Shown in pieces: positions 48,885-60,599 of a stretch of 64,000 nucleotides of DNA (the stretch's first letter is position 1; every line of letters starts with the position of its first letter). This DNA is from Anodontia alba (lineage: Eukaryota > Mollusca > Bivalvia > Lucinida > Lucinidae). Both the position numbers and the translations under genes were made by a program. The DNA lies in NCBI GenBank assembly GCA_964016985.1, contig OZ024824.1, forward strand, positions 125,586,803 through 125,650,802, written 5' to 3'. The notes under the pieces were generated by a model that searched no databases, had not been told where the DNA came from, and saw only the letters and a list, made by a program, of their open reading frames with translations.

Positions 48885-49899
48885 CATCGAAATGAAGTTA
48901 TGCAGAAAAGGCTACAATCGACAACTGACTGAATCGTTGGGGTAGACGAGGAAGCATGGATAATTACGTGCAATTTATCATCAAAAGCAGCAGGTGCGCA
49001 CCAATCGGTAAGCAAGGTACGTAGCTTTTGGTGGACAAGCTACGATGGAAATTTTTAACAGCATTGGAATACTATTGGATACGCTGAAAATTACAGATGA
49101 CTCTGGTTATCTCGACCTCGCTTATCTCGAATAACCGCTGATCTAGAAGTCCCTGCCTAAATATGAACATCTAACAACAGTTAAAAAAAATATGATGGAA
49201 AAGAAAGATGTCAATGAATAAATTAACTGACCTAGCAATTTTTCATAAAATGTGCTTTTTCAAAGTAGATCTAAATGACAAAATTTACCCCTCAAAATGC
49301 TTCTACGTCCGATTAAACCTAGAAATTTGCGTGTATTTACGGTTTGATGCGATCAGATATTTTTCATGAGAGTCCCGGCTTTAATTGTTTCCCGCCAAAA
49401 CGGTATCATATCATGAAACGGAGACGTAGAGTACCAGGCTGGTCACGACTGGCTGTAAAAGAAAGCCTTCTACGCTTTGCAGCATGAAAAATGCTCTGGT
49501 ACTGGAGAGAACACAACAACCCCCGGTAAGTTTTCTTTTTTTTTTTTTTTTTGTTTTAATAGGCGATGGTCGTCTACATTGGTATCTATTAAGTATTTTT
49601 GCGATGATTAAATTTTACTTTTGGTATCGTTTTACAATGGTACCCATTAAATAGTTTTGCGATGATTCAATTTCACTTTTGGTCTCGTTTTAACATGGAT
49701 ATACTTTCAAGGAAAATAACTCCAACATGAAAATATTTTCCTCCCTTCTAATATGTGAGGTGTGGCTGCTCTTAAAGATAATTTGCTTTTCCTCTAAGAG
49801 TATTTCCTTTAAGGTAGCTCCAAAAATTCAAGATCTACTTAGAGGGCAATTTTTCTTTCTGCAAAATGTCAGTCCCTTTGCAAAACAATAGTAAAATAT

Positions 49900-50025
49900 T
49901 AACCTTTACCACTCAACACGTTGATGACATTTTTTCTTATTTTTCTCAGAAAAAAGGGTCTGACATTTCATGTATATTGTCTCCACTGGAGAAATCTGCT
50001 GCAGTATTTACCCAGAATGCAGGGT
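49900..50025. repeat. Family H relic
   Basis: TTAACCTTTACCACTCAACA, AAAGGGTCTGACATTTCATG, TATTTACCCAGAATGCAGGG; hairpin lost. Confidence 0.5.
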
Positions 50026-50089
50026 ATCCATTTATCTGAAGCATTCTGTTTGTGTTCTTTATCAGAAGTTATAGAATTCAAAATATATG

Positions 50090-50885
50090 AATTTCCTTTA
50101 TTATAGATATCAAAAAATTAATTGTTGGATATCTGATATTCAGAAGTACTTTTGATATCCATATTTTTTTATTTATAAATATCATAAATATATTTATAGG
50201 TATCCATAATTTAAAGTTTGAATATCCAAATAATGGTATTTTTTTTTTTTTTTTTTTTTGGATAACCATAATTTGATTTATGTATATCCATTCTTGATAT
50301 TAGATATCTATTAACAGAATTGTGGTTTGCTATAACTTTGTTTATGGATATTCATAAATATAGAGCAAATCAACAACAGATATAAAAAATATTGTACTCC
50401 TAAATATTAGATATGCAAAAATCAGTTCATGGATAAAAATATATTGACTTTGTCTTTGTTTGTCTTTGTTCCAATGCAGTATATCTGTTGTAGTTCTTCT
50501 CTGTTTTCTTTGGACTGCTGTTGGTGATGTCCTTTCATGCACCTTCGTTTGTGTCTTGGGAGGGTGTGTTCCTGGATATCCCTGAGGGATATCCAGAAAT
50601 GGCCACAAATCTGGAACGCACCCTCCCAAGGACCCTGTATTTACATGTATATTATTTGGTTATCCAAAAACTGAATTATGGAGATCTCCACAAATGATTA
50701 AAGATGTTTATTATTATTTGTAATTTCCTTAATTATCATTTATGGATATCACAAAATAGAGAATATTGTGCAAAATGGCAATCCATTCTGACTGATCTAT
50801 GGACACCCATAAATGGATTTATGGACACCCATAAATGAATTTATGGACAACCATAAACCAGTTCATATGGATATCCAGAAAGCCA
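50090..50885. repeat. Region of repeated GATATC(C) / ATCCATAAAT words
   Basis: AT-rich stretch in which TGGATATC, ATATCCA and GGACACCCATAAATGGATTT-type words recur on both strands. It includes a GC-richer imperfect palindrome (50550-50630) with GGGAGGGTGTGTTCCTGGAT / ATCCAG and CGCACCCTCCC. Probably an old palindromic element; ends not found. Confidence 0.5.
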
Positions 50886-50892
50886 TTCATTA

Positions 50893-50900
50893 CACACACA

Positions 50901-50937
<37 letters not shown>
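50893..50937 (+). repeat. CA microsatellite
   Basis: ACACACAC with one CT interruption near the start, about 20 units. Confidence 0.92.
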
Positions 50938-50938
<1 letters not shown>

Positions 50939-51035
50939 GCAAATGAACCTTCTGGATTTTAATTTTTCCTACAACTCTATTGTATAATGTGAAAAAAAGT
51001 TACTTTTTTTTTCTGAGCCACAACATGGAACAGAA

Positions 51036-51247
51036 TCTACTGGCTCCAGTCTCCAGTGACTAAATATTTTTTTCTTACAACCCTTTTTATTAATGCACTA
51101 AAATAAAACCAAAGTAATATCATGACTATAAAGGCTGGTCACCAGTGACCAGCCTTTATAGTCATGATATTTTTGGGGTTTTATTTTAGTGCATTATCAA
51201 ACAGGATTATGAGACATATATTTAGTCACTGGAGACTGGAGCCAGTC
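51036..51247. mobile_element. MITE with 27 bp terminal repeats and a perfect core hairpin
   Basis: ACTGGCTCCAGTCTCCAGTG to CACTGGAGACTGGAGCCAGT. The core has 26-base perfect arms (ATATCATGACTATAAAGGCT and its inverse) around CA at about 51144. Confidence 0.85.
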
Positions 51248-51467
51248 TAACTAGAGCTTTGTGTTTGTCAGGGAGTCTGTAAACTGACAGTGAAGGTCCT
51301 GATCAGACTGCACATGTTCTGGCAGAACTGGATCTTTATTTTTTGTATATGAAACATAAGTGACCCTTTTTTCAAGATGGGCTCACTAATCAAATTAGCC
51401 TAAAAATACATAATCCAAAACAAACAGAAATAAGTACCTATGTGTCAAGGTTATGGGACAGTATTTT

Positions 51468-51655
51468 AACCTTTTATCAGTCTCTGGGCTGATTCAGCAG
51501 ATGACCTTTTTGGTGATATTTTTCCCTAGAAAATAGGCTTTGGCATTTCATGCAAATTGTCTCATAAGGAGACAATTTGTATGAAATGCCAAAGTCTATT
51601 TTCAGGGAAAAAATAAGAAACATATTTTGAAATGTCTGCTGTAATTTTAACGTAG
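51468..51655. mobile_element. Family H MITE
   Basis: TTAACCTTTTATCAGTCTCT, hairpin GGCATTTCATGCAAATTGTC / GACAATTTGTATGAAATGCC, TTTTAACGTAGCATG. Confidence 0.75.
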
Positions 51656-51807
51656 CATGTTTTTAATTTTATTATTAATCTGGTCATGTGTAGACTGGTA
51701 AAGTGACCAGACAAATCTTGAGTTCACATATATAATTCAATACATAATGTACCTGTATCTCATACTGGATTATTTGTTTGACTGTGTAAATGCTTTGCCA
51801 CATATTT

Positions 51808-52385
51808 TAACCCATTTATGTTGAGTGGATTCTTCTGCAACAACTCTTTGGACCAGTCTGTTTCCAAAAACAGGGTCTCTGGTTAGTTTTTATCATTACT
51901 ATGTTTTTATAGATATTCCTGTATTTAATGCAAACAGGGTAGACCCTGATCAGATGCCACATGATGTGGCATCTGATATGGGACTGCGCTGTTTGCCACT
52001 TACCCTCTTTATACCCAGCCACACGATGGTGGCGGGGTATTATGGTTTCATGTTGGATGTCCGTATGTCTGTCCATCCGTCCATATTTCATTTCAGGATG
52101 ATAACTTGAGTAAACATCAATGGATTTTCACCAAATTTGGTATGTGCATTGATATTGTGGAAATCTAGTTTGGATTGCTGATGGGCAAATTCCGTCACAT
52201 TTTGATGCCCATGTTTTCGTTTCCGGACGATAACTTGTGTAAATGTCAAGGGATTTTAACCAAACTTGGTATATGCATTGATATAAAGGAGATCTGGTTT
52301 GGGGTTGCTAATGGACAAATTTCTTCAATGTTTGACAGTGTTTTCTGCCCATGACATGATAATGGCGGGGTATTCTAGTTTAACG
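51808..52385. mobile_element. Family J MITE interrupted by a short satellite-bearing element
   Basis: Family J from TTAACCCATTTATGTTGAG to TTTGCCACTTACCCT (52010). Then an element from about 52013 (ACCCAGCCACACGATGGTGG) to 52378 (GATAATGGCGGGGTATTCTA) with two tandem units marked by GATAACTTG.GTAAA and TTGGTAT.TGCATTGATAT. The rest of the J copy is not evident on the far side. Confidence 0.55.
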
Positions 52386-52834
52386 TTTTTATTGGGTATT
52401 GCTCTTTAAATAAAAATAATTTTAATTACTAAGTTTTTGGTATGACAGACTGTTTAACTTCCTGCTACCCAGTTAACCTAAGTATTCATAAAGACAAGCC
52501 TGAGAAAAACAGTGAAGACTAAGATCAGTGAAGACACCACAGAATGTACATCACAGATTGTAATGTCTGAACAAGTTCTACACTGTTTGCTACTTTTAGA
52601 TGCATCAACAGGTCATAAAGAGGTTTTGTTAAACTTTTAGTACAAGTATGGTAAGGAGGTAACGTGTTTGATTATTTAGGGTGTATACAGTATTTTAAAA
52701 GTGAGGTTTTCTTGTAGATTCAGAAATTTAAAAATTGTATTTTCTGTAGGGTACAGTGGCCTTTGTTTCATTGCTTTGAGGGGACTGGAATTAAAAATTT
52801 ACACTTAGTAGATTTTTTTTAACTGTTTTTTACA

Positions 52835-53045
52835 AGGGAGACAACTTTGTAACTTTCTGTTTCCTTTCCTGCACTCCAAATCACTTCTGAAATGGGCTTT
52901 TCTATAAAAGGAAGGAATTTGGTACCCATGGCCTCTACTCTAAAAGGAAAGAATTTGCTCCCATGGGGAGCAAATTCTTTCCTTTTAGAGTGGAATCCTT
53001 TTCAGAAGGGCAGCAAAATCAATTTCGACAAAGTTGTCTCCCCTT
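52835..53045. mobile_element. MITE with ACAAAGTTGTCTCCC ends
   Basis: CAAGGGAGACAACTTTGT to ACAAAGTTGTCTCCCCTT; core perfect palindrome with 26-base arms (ACTCTAAAAGGAAAGAATTT and inverse) at 52937-52991. Confidence 0.85.
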
Positions 53046-53117
53046 AAAGTTTATCCATCCCCCTTAAACAGATTTTAGGCTCTTTCTCCACTTCAGTTCA
53101 GTTCCTCAACACTGCTG

Positions 53118-53335
53118 GTTGTCCAGATAAAAGGGGGTATCCACAAAATACTTTTCTTGTTTCTCTATGCAAACATATGTTTGTGGGTACTCATTAAAAG
53201 ACTTTAGTGAGGCTCTTCTAATGACTTCCACAACATGTTTTTGTGGAGCAGTGCCTCAGTGAGGCACTTCTTATGAGTATTCACAACATATGTTTTCATG
53301 GAGGTATAAGAAAAATATTAGAACTTTTTGATGGA
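53118..53335. mobile_element. Family C MITE with internal duplication
   Basis: GTCCAGATAAAAGGGGGTAT, GTTTGTGGGTACTCATTAAA, then two successive versions of the inverse arm (CTCTTCTAATGACTTCCACA and GGCACTTCTTATGAGTATTC). Confidence 0.7.
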
Positions 53336-53418
53336 ATAAAGTCCTTAAGTGTTTGGGCACCATTGGTAATTTTGACAATGTCTCTTCAGTCTGACCTGTC
53401 TTTGTTTGCCAGTGAAGC

Positions 53419-53633
53419 TTAACCCTTGCCATGCTGAATAAATTAAGAGGCCACGCCCACTTATAATTGTCAGCCAATCAGATTACTTGCTCCAGGTTGT
53501 TGATACAAATTCACATACTTAATGAAAAACAGTGCAGAATGAGATCAGTTGGCTTCTGAAGATGCCAACTGATCTGGATATATACTGTTTGCAAAGACAG
53601 GCCATGTCCTGGTTCAGCAGGAACAGGGTTTAA
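53419..53633 (+). mobile_element. Family A MITE
   Basis: TTAACCCTTGCCATGCTGAA to TTCAGCAGGAACAGGGTTTAA; central hairpin with one mismatch. Confidence 0.85.
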
Positions 53634-53682
53634 ACCTGTCAAGTCCTTGTTGTTGTATTCCTGTCTTTTCTCCTGCCAGCTT

Positions 53683-53826
53683 AACCCATTCACATGGAGA
53701 GGACTTGTCTACCACAATCCTTTGGACTTTTTTTTATAGTTCCTGTATTTAATGCAAACAGTGTAGACCCTGATCAGATGCCGCAGTTTGTGGCATGTGA
53801 TCTGGGTCCGCACTGTTTGCCAATCA
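53683..53826. repeat. Family J MITE fragment
   Basis: TTAACCCATTCACATGGAGA, GCAAACAGTGTAGACCCTGA, GGTCCGCACTGTTTGCCAA; right end missing. Confidence 0.6.
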
Positions 53827-53995
53827 GGTGACAGTGCCCATTTCTGCCATTGAAATACATAGAAAATAGAACAAGTTGTTGTAATGTACTGTTTACTACT
53901 CCCCACTCTCCCACAGTCTGTCTTCATCAAATCAGATCAGGGCAGATTTTTTTTCTATGTTAATTTACAGATAAGAAAACCTTTGTTGATATGAA

Positions 53996-54230
53996 TTAAC
54001 CCTTGTCCTGCTGAACCCAGTTATACCCTGCATTTGCAAACAGTGTAGCTCCAGATCAGTTGGCTTCTGATCCAGATCAGTTAGCTTCTGAAGAAGCCAT
54101 CTGATCTGGACCTGCACTGTTTGCCATTAAGTATGTGAATTTATAGCAACAATTTGGATCAAGTAATCTGATTGGCTTAAAATTAGAAGTGGGTGTGGCA
54201 TCTAAATTTATTCAGCTGGAAAAGGGTTAA
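53996..54230 (-). mobile_element. Family A MITE with a duplicated hairpin arm
   Basis: TTAACCCTTGTCCTGCTGAA to TTCAGCTGGAAAAGGGTTAA. The arm CCAGATCAGTTGGCTTCTGA is followed at once by a second version, CCAGATCAGTTAGCTTCTGA. Confidence 0.85.
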
Positions 54231-54350
54231 CTTGATAAGGTTGCAAAGGGCAGAATGATGAAGACATCAAAATGAAGAGAAAGACTCAAAGTTAGCAGTG
54301 GTGTCCCTGTGACAGAATTAGTTAACAAACTTATGAAAAATAAAGTGAAG

Positions 54351-56633
54351 TAACCCATTTTAATCCAGAGACCCCCAAAAGTTTAACTGACAAACAGTGC
54401 AGACCCAGATCAGACTCCACAGAATGAAGCATCTGATCAGGATCACCCCTGTTGACAAATAGTTTAGCTTTTATCTCTAGGAATATATGATTCACATTGC
54501 GTGACATACCTAAAATTGAAATTTGATTCTTCCAATATATTGAGTAGTGGGAGTTTATTGTCCCCCGCCTTTTCGAAGAAAAAGCGGAGGGACACTGTTT
54601 TTGGCTTTCCGTGGTGCGTAGTGCATGGTGCGTGGTTCCGAATTTTTAGTAGGTACTTTGTCCCCTTAACTCCTCCCACAGTTTTTGTCCGATCCTTTTG
54701 AAACTTTACAGGTGTTTTAAGAATGGTCTGAAGATATGCATGTGGTTTTTTTCAGAATCCTAAAATTATTTTTTATCACTTTTTACACATTTTGAACTTA
54801 GCCATTTTTTGAGTTCAAATATTACAGAAGTCTATAGGGAGTAGGTACCTTGTCCCCTTAACTCCTCCCACAGTTTTTGGCCGATCCTTTTGAAACTTTA
54901 CATGGGCTTTTAAGATGGCCTGAAGATATGCATGTGGATTTTTCAGAATCCTGAAATAATTTTTTATCACTTTTTCTGCATTTTTAACTTAGACATATTT
55001 TGAGTTTTAATATTACTGAAGTGTATAGGGAGCAAGTACCTTGTCCCCTTAACTCCTCCCACAGTTTTTGGCCGATCCTTTTGAAACTTTACAGATGCTT
55101 TAAGGATGGTCAGAAGATATGCATGTGTTTTTTTCAGAATCCTGAAACTATTTTTTATCACTTTTTACACGTTTTGAACTTAGACATTTTTTGAGTTCTA
55201 ATATTACAGAAGTCTATAGGGAGTAGGTACCTTGTCTCCTTAACTCCTCCCACAGTTTTTGGCGGATCCATTTGAAACTTTACATGGGGTTTTAGGATGG
55301 CCTGAAGATATGCATGTGGATTTTTCAGAATCCTGAAATAATTTTTCATCACTTTTTCCGCATTTTTAACTTAGACATTTTTTGAATTCTAATATTACAG
55401 AAGTGTATAGGGTGCAGGTACCTTGTCCCCTTAACTCCTCCCACAGTTTTTGGCCGATCCTTTTGAAACTTTGGGCTTTTAGGATGGCCTGAAGATGTGC
55501 ATGTTTTTGTTTTTCAGAATCCTGAAATAATTTTTTATCACTTTTTCCGCATTTTTAACTTAGACATTTCTTGAGTTCTAATACAGGGAGTAGGTACTTT
55601 GTCCCCGTAACTCCACCACAGTTTTAAGCCAATCCTTTGAAATTTTACAAGTGCTTTAAGGATGGTCTGAAGATATGCATGTGGTTTTTTCAGAATCCTA
55701 AAATTATTTTTTATCACTTTTTACACATTTTGAACTTAGACATTTTTTGAGTTCTAATATTACAGAAGTCTATAGGGAGCAGGTACCTTGTCCCCTTAAC
55801 TCCTCCCACAGTTTTTGGCCGATCCTTTTGAAACTTTACATGGGCTTTTAGGATGGCCTGAAGATATGCATGTGGATGTTTCAGAATCCTGAAGTAATTT
55901 TTTATCACTTTTTCTGCATTTTTAACTTAGACATTTTTTGAGTTCTAATATTACAAAGTATATAGGGAGTAGGTACCTTGTCCCCTTAACTCCTCCCACA
56001 GTTTTTGGCCGATCCTTTTGAAACTTTACATGGGCTTTTAGGATGGCCTGAAGATATGCATGTGTTTTTTTTTCAGAATCCTGAAATAATTTTCTCTCAC
56101 TTTTTCCGCATTTTTAATTTAGACATTTTTTGATTTCTAATACTACAGAAGCGTATAGGGAGTAGGTACCTTGTCCCCTTAACTCCTATCACAGTTTTAT
56201 GCCGATCCTTTTGAAACTTTACAGGTGCTTTAAGGATGGTCTGGAGATATGCATGTGATTTTTTTTCAGAATTCTGAAATTATTTTTTATCACTTTTCCT
56301 GCATTTTTAACTTAGACATTTTTTGAGTTCTAATATTACAGAAGTGTATAGGGAGTAGGTACCTTGTCCCCTTAACTCCTACCACAGTTTTATGCCGATC
56401 CTTTTGAAACTTTACAGGTGCTTTGAGGATGGTCTGGAGATATGCATGTGTTTTTTTTCAGAATCCTGAAATTATTTTTTATCACTGGTTTCCTGCTTCA
56501 ATACTTAGGTAAGTGATACAGGACCAATGGTCCTCTGGTTAACTTACCCATTTTTAACACCTCAAATAAAAATAAGGCAGGGGACATAAATTCCCCATGG
56601 AATTTGCTTGTTCAGTCTAAAATGGATTAATAT
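54351..56633 (+). mobile_element. Family B MITE split by a 2 kb satellite-bearing element
   Basis: Left half 54351-54557 (TAACCCATTTTAATCCAGAG to GTGGGAGTTTATT), right end 56604-56633 (TTGTTCAGTCTAAAATGGATTAA). In the intact copy 7400-7623 these parts are joined. Confidence 0.85.
54558..56584. mobile_element. Satellite-bearing element, 190 bp unit, about ten copies
   Basis: Outer ends GTCCCCCGCCTT (54560) and AAGGCAGGGGAC (about 56575) form a short inverted repeat. Units are marked by TTGTCCCCTTAACTCCTCCC at about 54658, 54850, 55040, 55232, 55422, 55601, 55788, 55977, 56174 and 56365. Short reading frames appear because the unit has few stops in one frame; they are not genes. Confidence 0.88.
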
Positions 56634-56902
56634 GTTACAGACCAGGCCAACCTTAAAAAAAATGTTGGTTTGCAATGCTCTTACCTACCAAAATTGGCCC
56701 TACCCAAAATGTTTTTGGCCATTCTGGAGATTTTCTTGTGGACAGCATTTTGGACCATATACTATTTACAGTAAAACAACGAAAAAAACATTGACCTACC
56801 TACCTACCTACCCATTCTTAAATTGATGGGTAGGAGCACAGCAAACAAAGAATATTTTAAGGATGGCCTCAGTTTACCTGCTTGTTGTCTAAAATATAAT
56901 AA

Positions 56903-57114
56903 TTAGCCCTTGCCATGCTGAATGAACTAAGATGCCACACCCACTTCTAATTTTCAGCCAGTCAGATTTACTTGATCCAGGTTCTTGATATGCATTCACA
57001 TACTGAATGACAAATAGTGCAGATCATGATTAGTTCGCTTCAGAAGCCAACTGATCTGGATCTACACTGTTTGCAAAAGCAGGACATATTTAGGACCAAC
57101 AGGACCAGGGTTAA
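56903..57114 (+). mobile_element. Family A MITE
   Basis: TTAGCCCTTGCCATGCTGAA to AACAGGACCAGGGTTAA; hairpin TTCGCTTCAGAAGCCAACTG, partly lost on the left. Confidence 0.8.
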
Positions 57115-57356
57115 CTGTCCCTCAACCCATCCGTCCTATTCAATTTTAGTTTGCAATCTGACAGTTATTATCTTAAAGGTGTAATTGCCGACATTTTACC
57201 TGTCGAGACAATGACAGCAATGTATATTACAGATCATTACGGAAGACTGGGCACAACCTAACATCTTTGACACCTCATTTATTTGACGAGTCCGCCAGAT
57301 ATTGAAAGAGGCAGCCAACTGGTGGTACTTCATCTTGTACAGTTTACTGTATTTAC

Positions 57357-57685
57357 CTTAATGCTTAGCACTCTGGGTAAAATTTTAAGCAGACAACATT
57401 TTGTGATATTTTTTCTTTTTTTCTCAGAAAACAGGATTTGACATATGCAAATTGTCTCCATTGGAGACAATTTGCATGAAATGTCAAATCCTGTTTTTTT
57501 GTGTTTTTTTTGGCAAAAATAAGAAAAAATATCAGAAAAAATATTTCTTGGACATGGCTTACAATGTTTACTTCCTCAATGATCTGTTGTTGATCACTTA
57601 AATGAAAGATGTTGATTATTTAAAAGAAAAATATCATCAATTTGTCATCTGCTGAATTAGCCTAGAGAGTGGTAAAGGTTAAATA
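57357..57685. mobile_element. Family H MITE, expanded
   Basis: TTAATGCTTAGCACTCTGGG, hairpin GCAAATTGTCTCCATTGGAG / GACAATTTGCATGAAATGTC, right end CTGAATTAGCCTAGAGAGTG with GGTAAAGGTTAA; about 100 extra bases before the right end. Confidence 0.75.
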
Positions 57686-57854
57686 TTGGGCCTCAGGTTG
57701 GGACATCTGAACTCAGTAATCCTAACAGTTAAACAAGTCCATTTTACTACCTTTTGATGTGTCTAAAACTACTGGGGTGAGTGGCCCCAAGTTCATTTAT
57801 CTACCCAATAGTCTGTCTGAATGACCTTGATCAAATTTATCTGGATACATAGCT

Positions 57855-57975
57855 CCAGATGAAGGGCTTTTTCCCTCCGATAAAGTGCTGATATTTTTTG
57901 GCAAGGACCCACATGTTTTCGTGGAGAAATAAGAAAAATATGATATGTATACCAATCTTATCCGGAGCTATATGG
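57855..57975. repeat. Family C MITE lacking its hairpin
   Basis: CATAGCTCCAGATGAAGGGC to CTTATCCGGAGCTATATG, with GTGGAGAAATAAGAAAAAT; core reduced to AAGGACCCACATG. Confidence 0.65.
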
Positions 57976-57987
57976 GTCTACACTGTA

Positions 57988-58200
57988 AACCCTTAGCATT
58001 CTGGGTAAAATTTTCAGCAGACCACATTTTGAAATGTTTTTATTTTTTCCAAAAAACAGGTTTTGATATTTCTGCAAATAATATTGTCTCCCATGGAAAC
58101 AATTTGCATGAATTATCAAATCCTGTCTCTTGGAAAAATAAGAAAAATATTGTCAATTTGTCATCTGCTGAATTAGCCCAGAGAGTGGTAAAGGTTAACA
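57988..58200. mobile_element. Family H MITE
   Basis: TAAACCCTTAGCATTCTGGG to CCCAGAGAGTGGTAAAGGTT; core TTGTCTCCCATGGAAACAAT. Confidence 0.75.
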
Positions 58201-58509
58201 TATGATTTTGCAGAGGAAGTTTTTTTTAGGAAATTGAGGCAAAGGTTTTCCATATAAACAAGAAAAAAATGAAAAATACATGAGTTTGTTTCATCCATTA
58301 AAAATGAAAATGAACTCAAAATCTTTGGACTATCGTAAAAAAGGTCCTTTGGCTGTAGAAAATTGATTGTGATTAAATAGGTGAAATAATCTGATTAGAA
58401 ACATTCACAAAACTGGCACAATCCATTTTAGGAGGTGCAAGTTCATTCAATAATTTATAATCTTTCCTTTTCAAGCAAACTGGATAAGGATAGCCACAAC
58501 TTTTAACAG

Positions 58510-59335
58510 ACTGGTAAGTAATCTTTCTTTGTTTATTGGTTAGTGATATCCTAAATGTTCATGAAACTGAAAGCTAGGTAATCTTTTCTTGTTTACCTGT
58601 TAGTGATATCATCAATGTTCATGGGGCTGAGGGTTAGGTAATCTTTTCTTGTTAACCTGTTAGTGATATCATCAATGCTCATGGGACTGAGAGTTAGGAA
58701 ATCTTTTCTTGTTTACCTGTTAGTGATATCATCAATGCTCATGGGACTGAGAGTTAGGAAATCTTTTCTTGTTTACCTGTTAGTGATATCACCAATGCTC
58801 ATGGGACTGAGAGTTAGGAAATCTTTTCTTGTTTACCAGTTAGTGATATCATCAGTGTTCATGGACCTGATAGTTAGGTAATCTTTCCTTGTTTACTTGT
58901 TAGTGATATCATCAATGTGCATGGGCCTGAGAGTTAGGAAATCTTTTCTTTTTTACCTGTTAGTGATATCATCAACGTTCATGTGACTGAGAGTTAGGTG
59001 ATCTTTTCTTGTTTACCTGTTAGTGATATCCTCAATGTTCACCGGACTGAGAGATTAGGTAATTTTTTCTTGTTTGTGATATCATCAATGTTCATGGGAC
59101 TGAGAGTTAGGTAATCTTTTTCTTGTTTACCTGTTAGTAATATCCTCAATGTTCACCAGACTGAGAGTTAGGAAATCTTTTCTTGTTTACTTGTTAGTAA
59201 TATCATCAATGTTCATGGGATTGAGAGTTAGGTAATCTTTTCGTGTTTACCTGTTAGTGATATCCTCAATGTTCACCGGACTGAGAGTTAGGCAATTTTT
59301 TCTTGTTTACCTGTTGGTGATATCCTCATTGAAAT
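58510..59335. repeat. 60 bp minisatellite, about 14 units
   Basis: Unit: TTTACCTGTTAGTGATATCA then TCAATGTTCATGGGACTGAG and AGTTAGGTAATCTTTTCTTG. Early units keep exact 60-base spacing; units after about 59055 have deletions. Because 60 is a multiple of three, open frames with repeated VRKSFLVYLLVIS appear by chance. Confidence 0.95.
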
Positions 59336-59392
59336 TCCATGTCTTTTTTTTCTCTAAAAGGAATGTCACCTGCTACAATTTTGCTTTGTGCT

Positions 59393-59537
59393 TTAACCCT
59401 TGTCCTGCTGAATAAATTAAGTTGCCACGCCCACTTCTAATTTTCAGCCAATCAGATTATGTGATCCTGATTGTTGCTATTGATTCTCAAACTTTATAGC
59501 AAATAGTGCAGATCCAGATCAGTTGGCTTCTTCATCT
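59393..59537 (+). repeat. Left half of a family A MITE
   Basis: TTAACCCTTGTCCTGCTGAA through GATCAGTTGGCTTCTTCA; stops at the hairpin loop, next to a complete copy. Confidence 0.85.
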
Positions 59538-59538
59538 T

Positions 59539-59747
59539 TTAACCCTGTGATGCTGAATAAATTAAGATGCCACACCCATTTCTAATTTTCAGCCAATCAG
59601 ATTACTTGATACAGGTTGATGCTACAAATTTGCATACTTAATGATAGACAGTGCAGATTCAGATCAGTTGGCTTCAGAAGCCAACTGATCTGGAGCTATA
59701 CTGTTTGCAAAGGCAAGGCATATCAGGTTCAGCAAGACCAGGGTTAA
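59539..59747 (+). mobile_element. Family A MITE, complete
   Basis: TTAACCCTGTGATGCTGAAT to TTCAGCAAGACCAGGGTTAA; lies against the loop of the truncated copy. Confidence 0.85.
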
Positions 59748-59953
59748 CCTTTGTACGTACAAGTCCACTGAATGTATGTGGCATCTGATCTGGGTCTACA
59801 TTGTTTGCTGAGGCCTATCTGTCCAGCTACTTGGCTTTATTACATTATGCACCATTACCATAGATTATGTTTGCTCATGAATAACTTGGTTTACCCTCTT
59901 AACTCCTTACTGTAATTATCCTAAAATATGGTCATTGGTAAGCAATTTAACTA

Positions 59954-60310
59954 CAGTCGAACTTCAATGGCTTGAACATCTTTGGGACCATAGAAAATTG
60001 TTCGAGACATGGGTGGTTCGAGCCACTGAGGGTTAATTATGGTGCCAAGTCGGGAAGCAAATGGCGATAATTTAGGGATTTTTTTTTTGATTTTCAACAC
60101 AATAATTGTATGTTGAGTGTACTCATTAGAATTGCCTCTGAGGCAATTCTAATGAGTACACACAACTTACAATTTTGTGCTAAAATAAGAAAATTTCCCT
60201 AAATATTTGTTTTCTTGAGCTATCGGAAGACTTTCGTTGGGACTCAAAAATGAGTTCGAATTAGCCATGGTAAACGAGCCATCGGTGTTCGAGCCATTGA
60301 GGTTCGACTG
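59954..60310. mobile_element. Family E MITE, TA-flanked, 357 bp
   Basis: CAGTCGAACTTCAATGGCTT to GAGCCATTGAGGTTCGACTG, flanked by TA on both sides. Core hairpin TGTACTCATTAGAATTGCCT / AGGCAATTCTAATGAGTACA. A CAGT start and TA duplication fit Tc1/pogo-type movement. Confidence 0.85.
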
Positions 60311-60599
60311 TAGCTATTAATGGGTGTAAGTTGTGATAGAATGGCCAATAGTTGGTACTCTAATCAAACTTCAGGAGCAGTTTGATCTGAGTCTATCCTG
60401 TTGGTAGTGGGTTTTTTGTCTGAATATTTGGGAGTAAATATGGTAACCATTTACTGGTTATAGACAAAATTTTAACATGATTTGCGCTGTTACATGAGAA
60501 AAGGTGTCTTCGAGGTAAATGCAAACTGTAAAAATCCAGATCAGCCTGCGGAGGTATATAGTCTGATCAGGAATTTTGCTATACTTCATTATGTTCTAC

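Noticed and set aside
54464..55908. Series of 64-residue frames with KTVGGVKGTRYLLP
   Set aside because: Each is one unit of the 190 bp satellite; starts and stops recur with the unit.
58663..58881. Open frame with repeated VRKSFLVYLLVIS, looking like a repeat protein
   Set aside because: It is the 60 bp minisatellite, whose unit length is divisible by three; no start context, no conservation beyond the DNA repeat.
58510..59335. CRISPR-like array
   Set aside because: Units are contiguous with no unique spacers, and the host is an animal.
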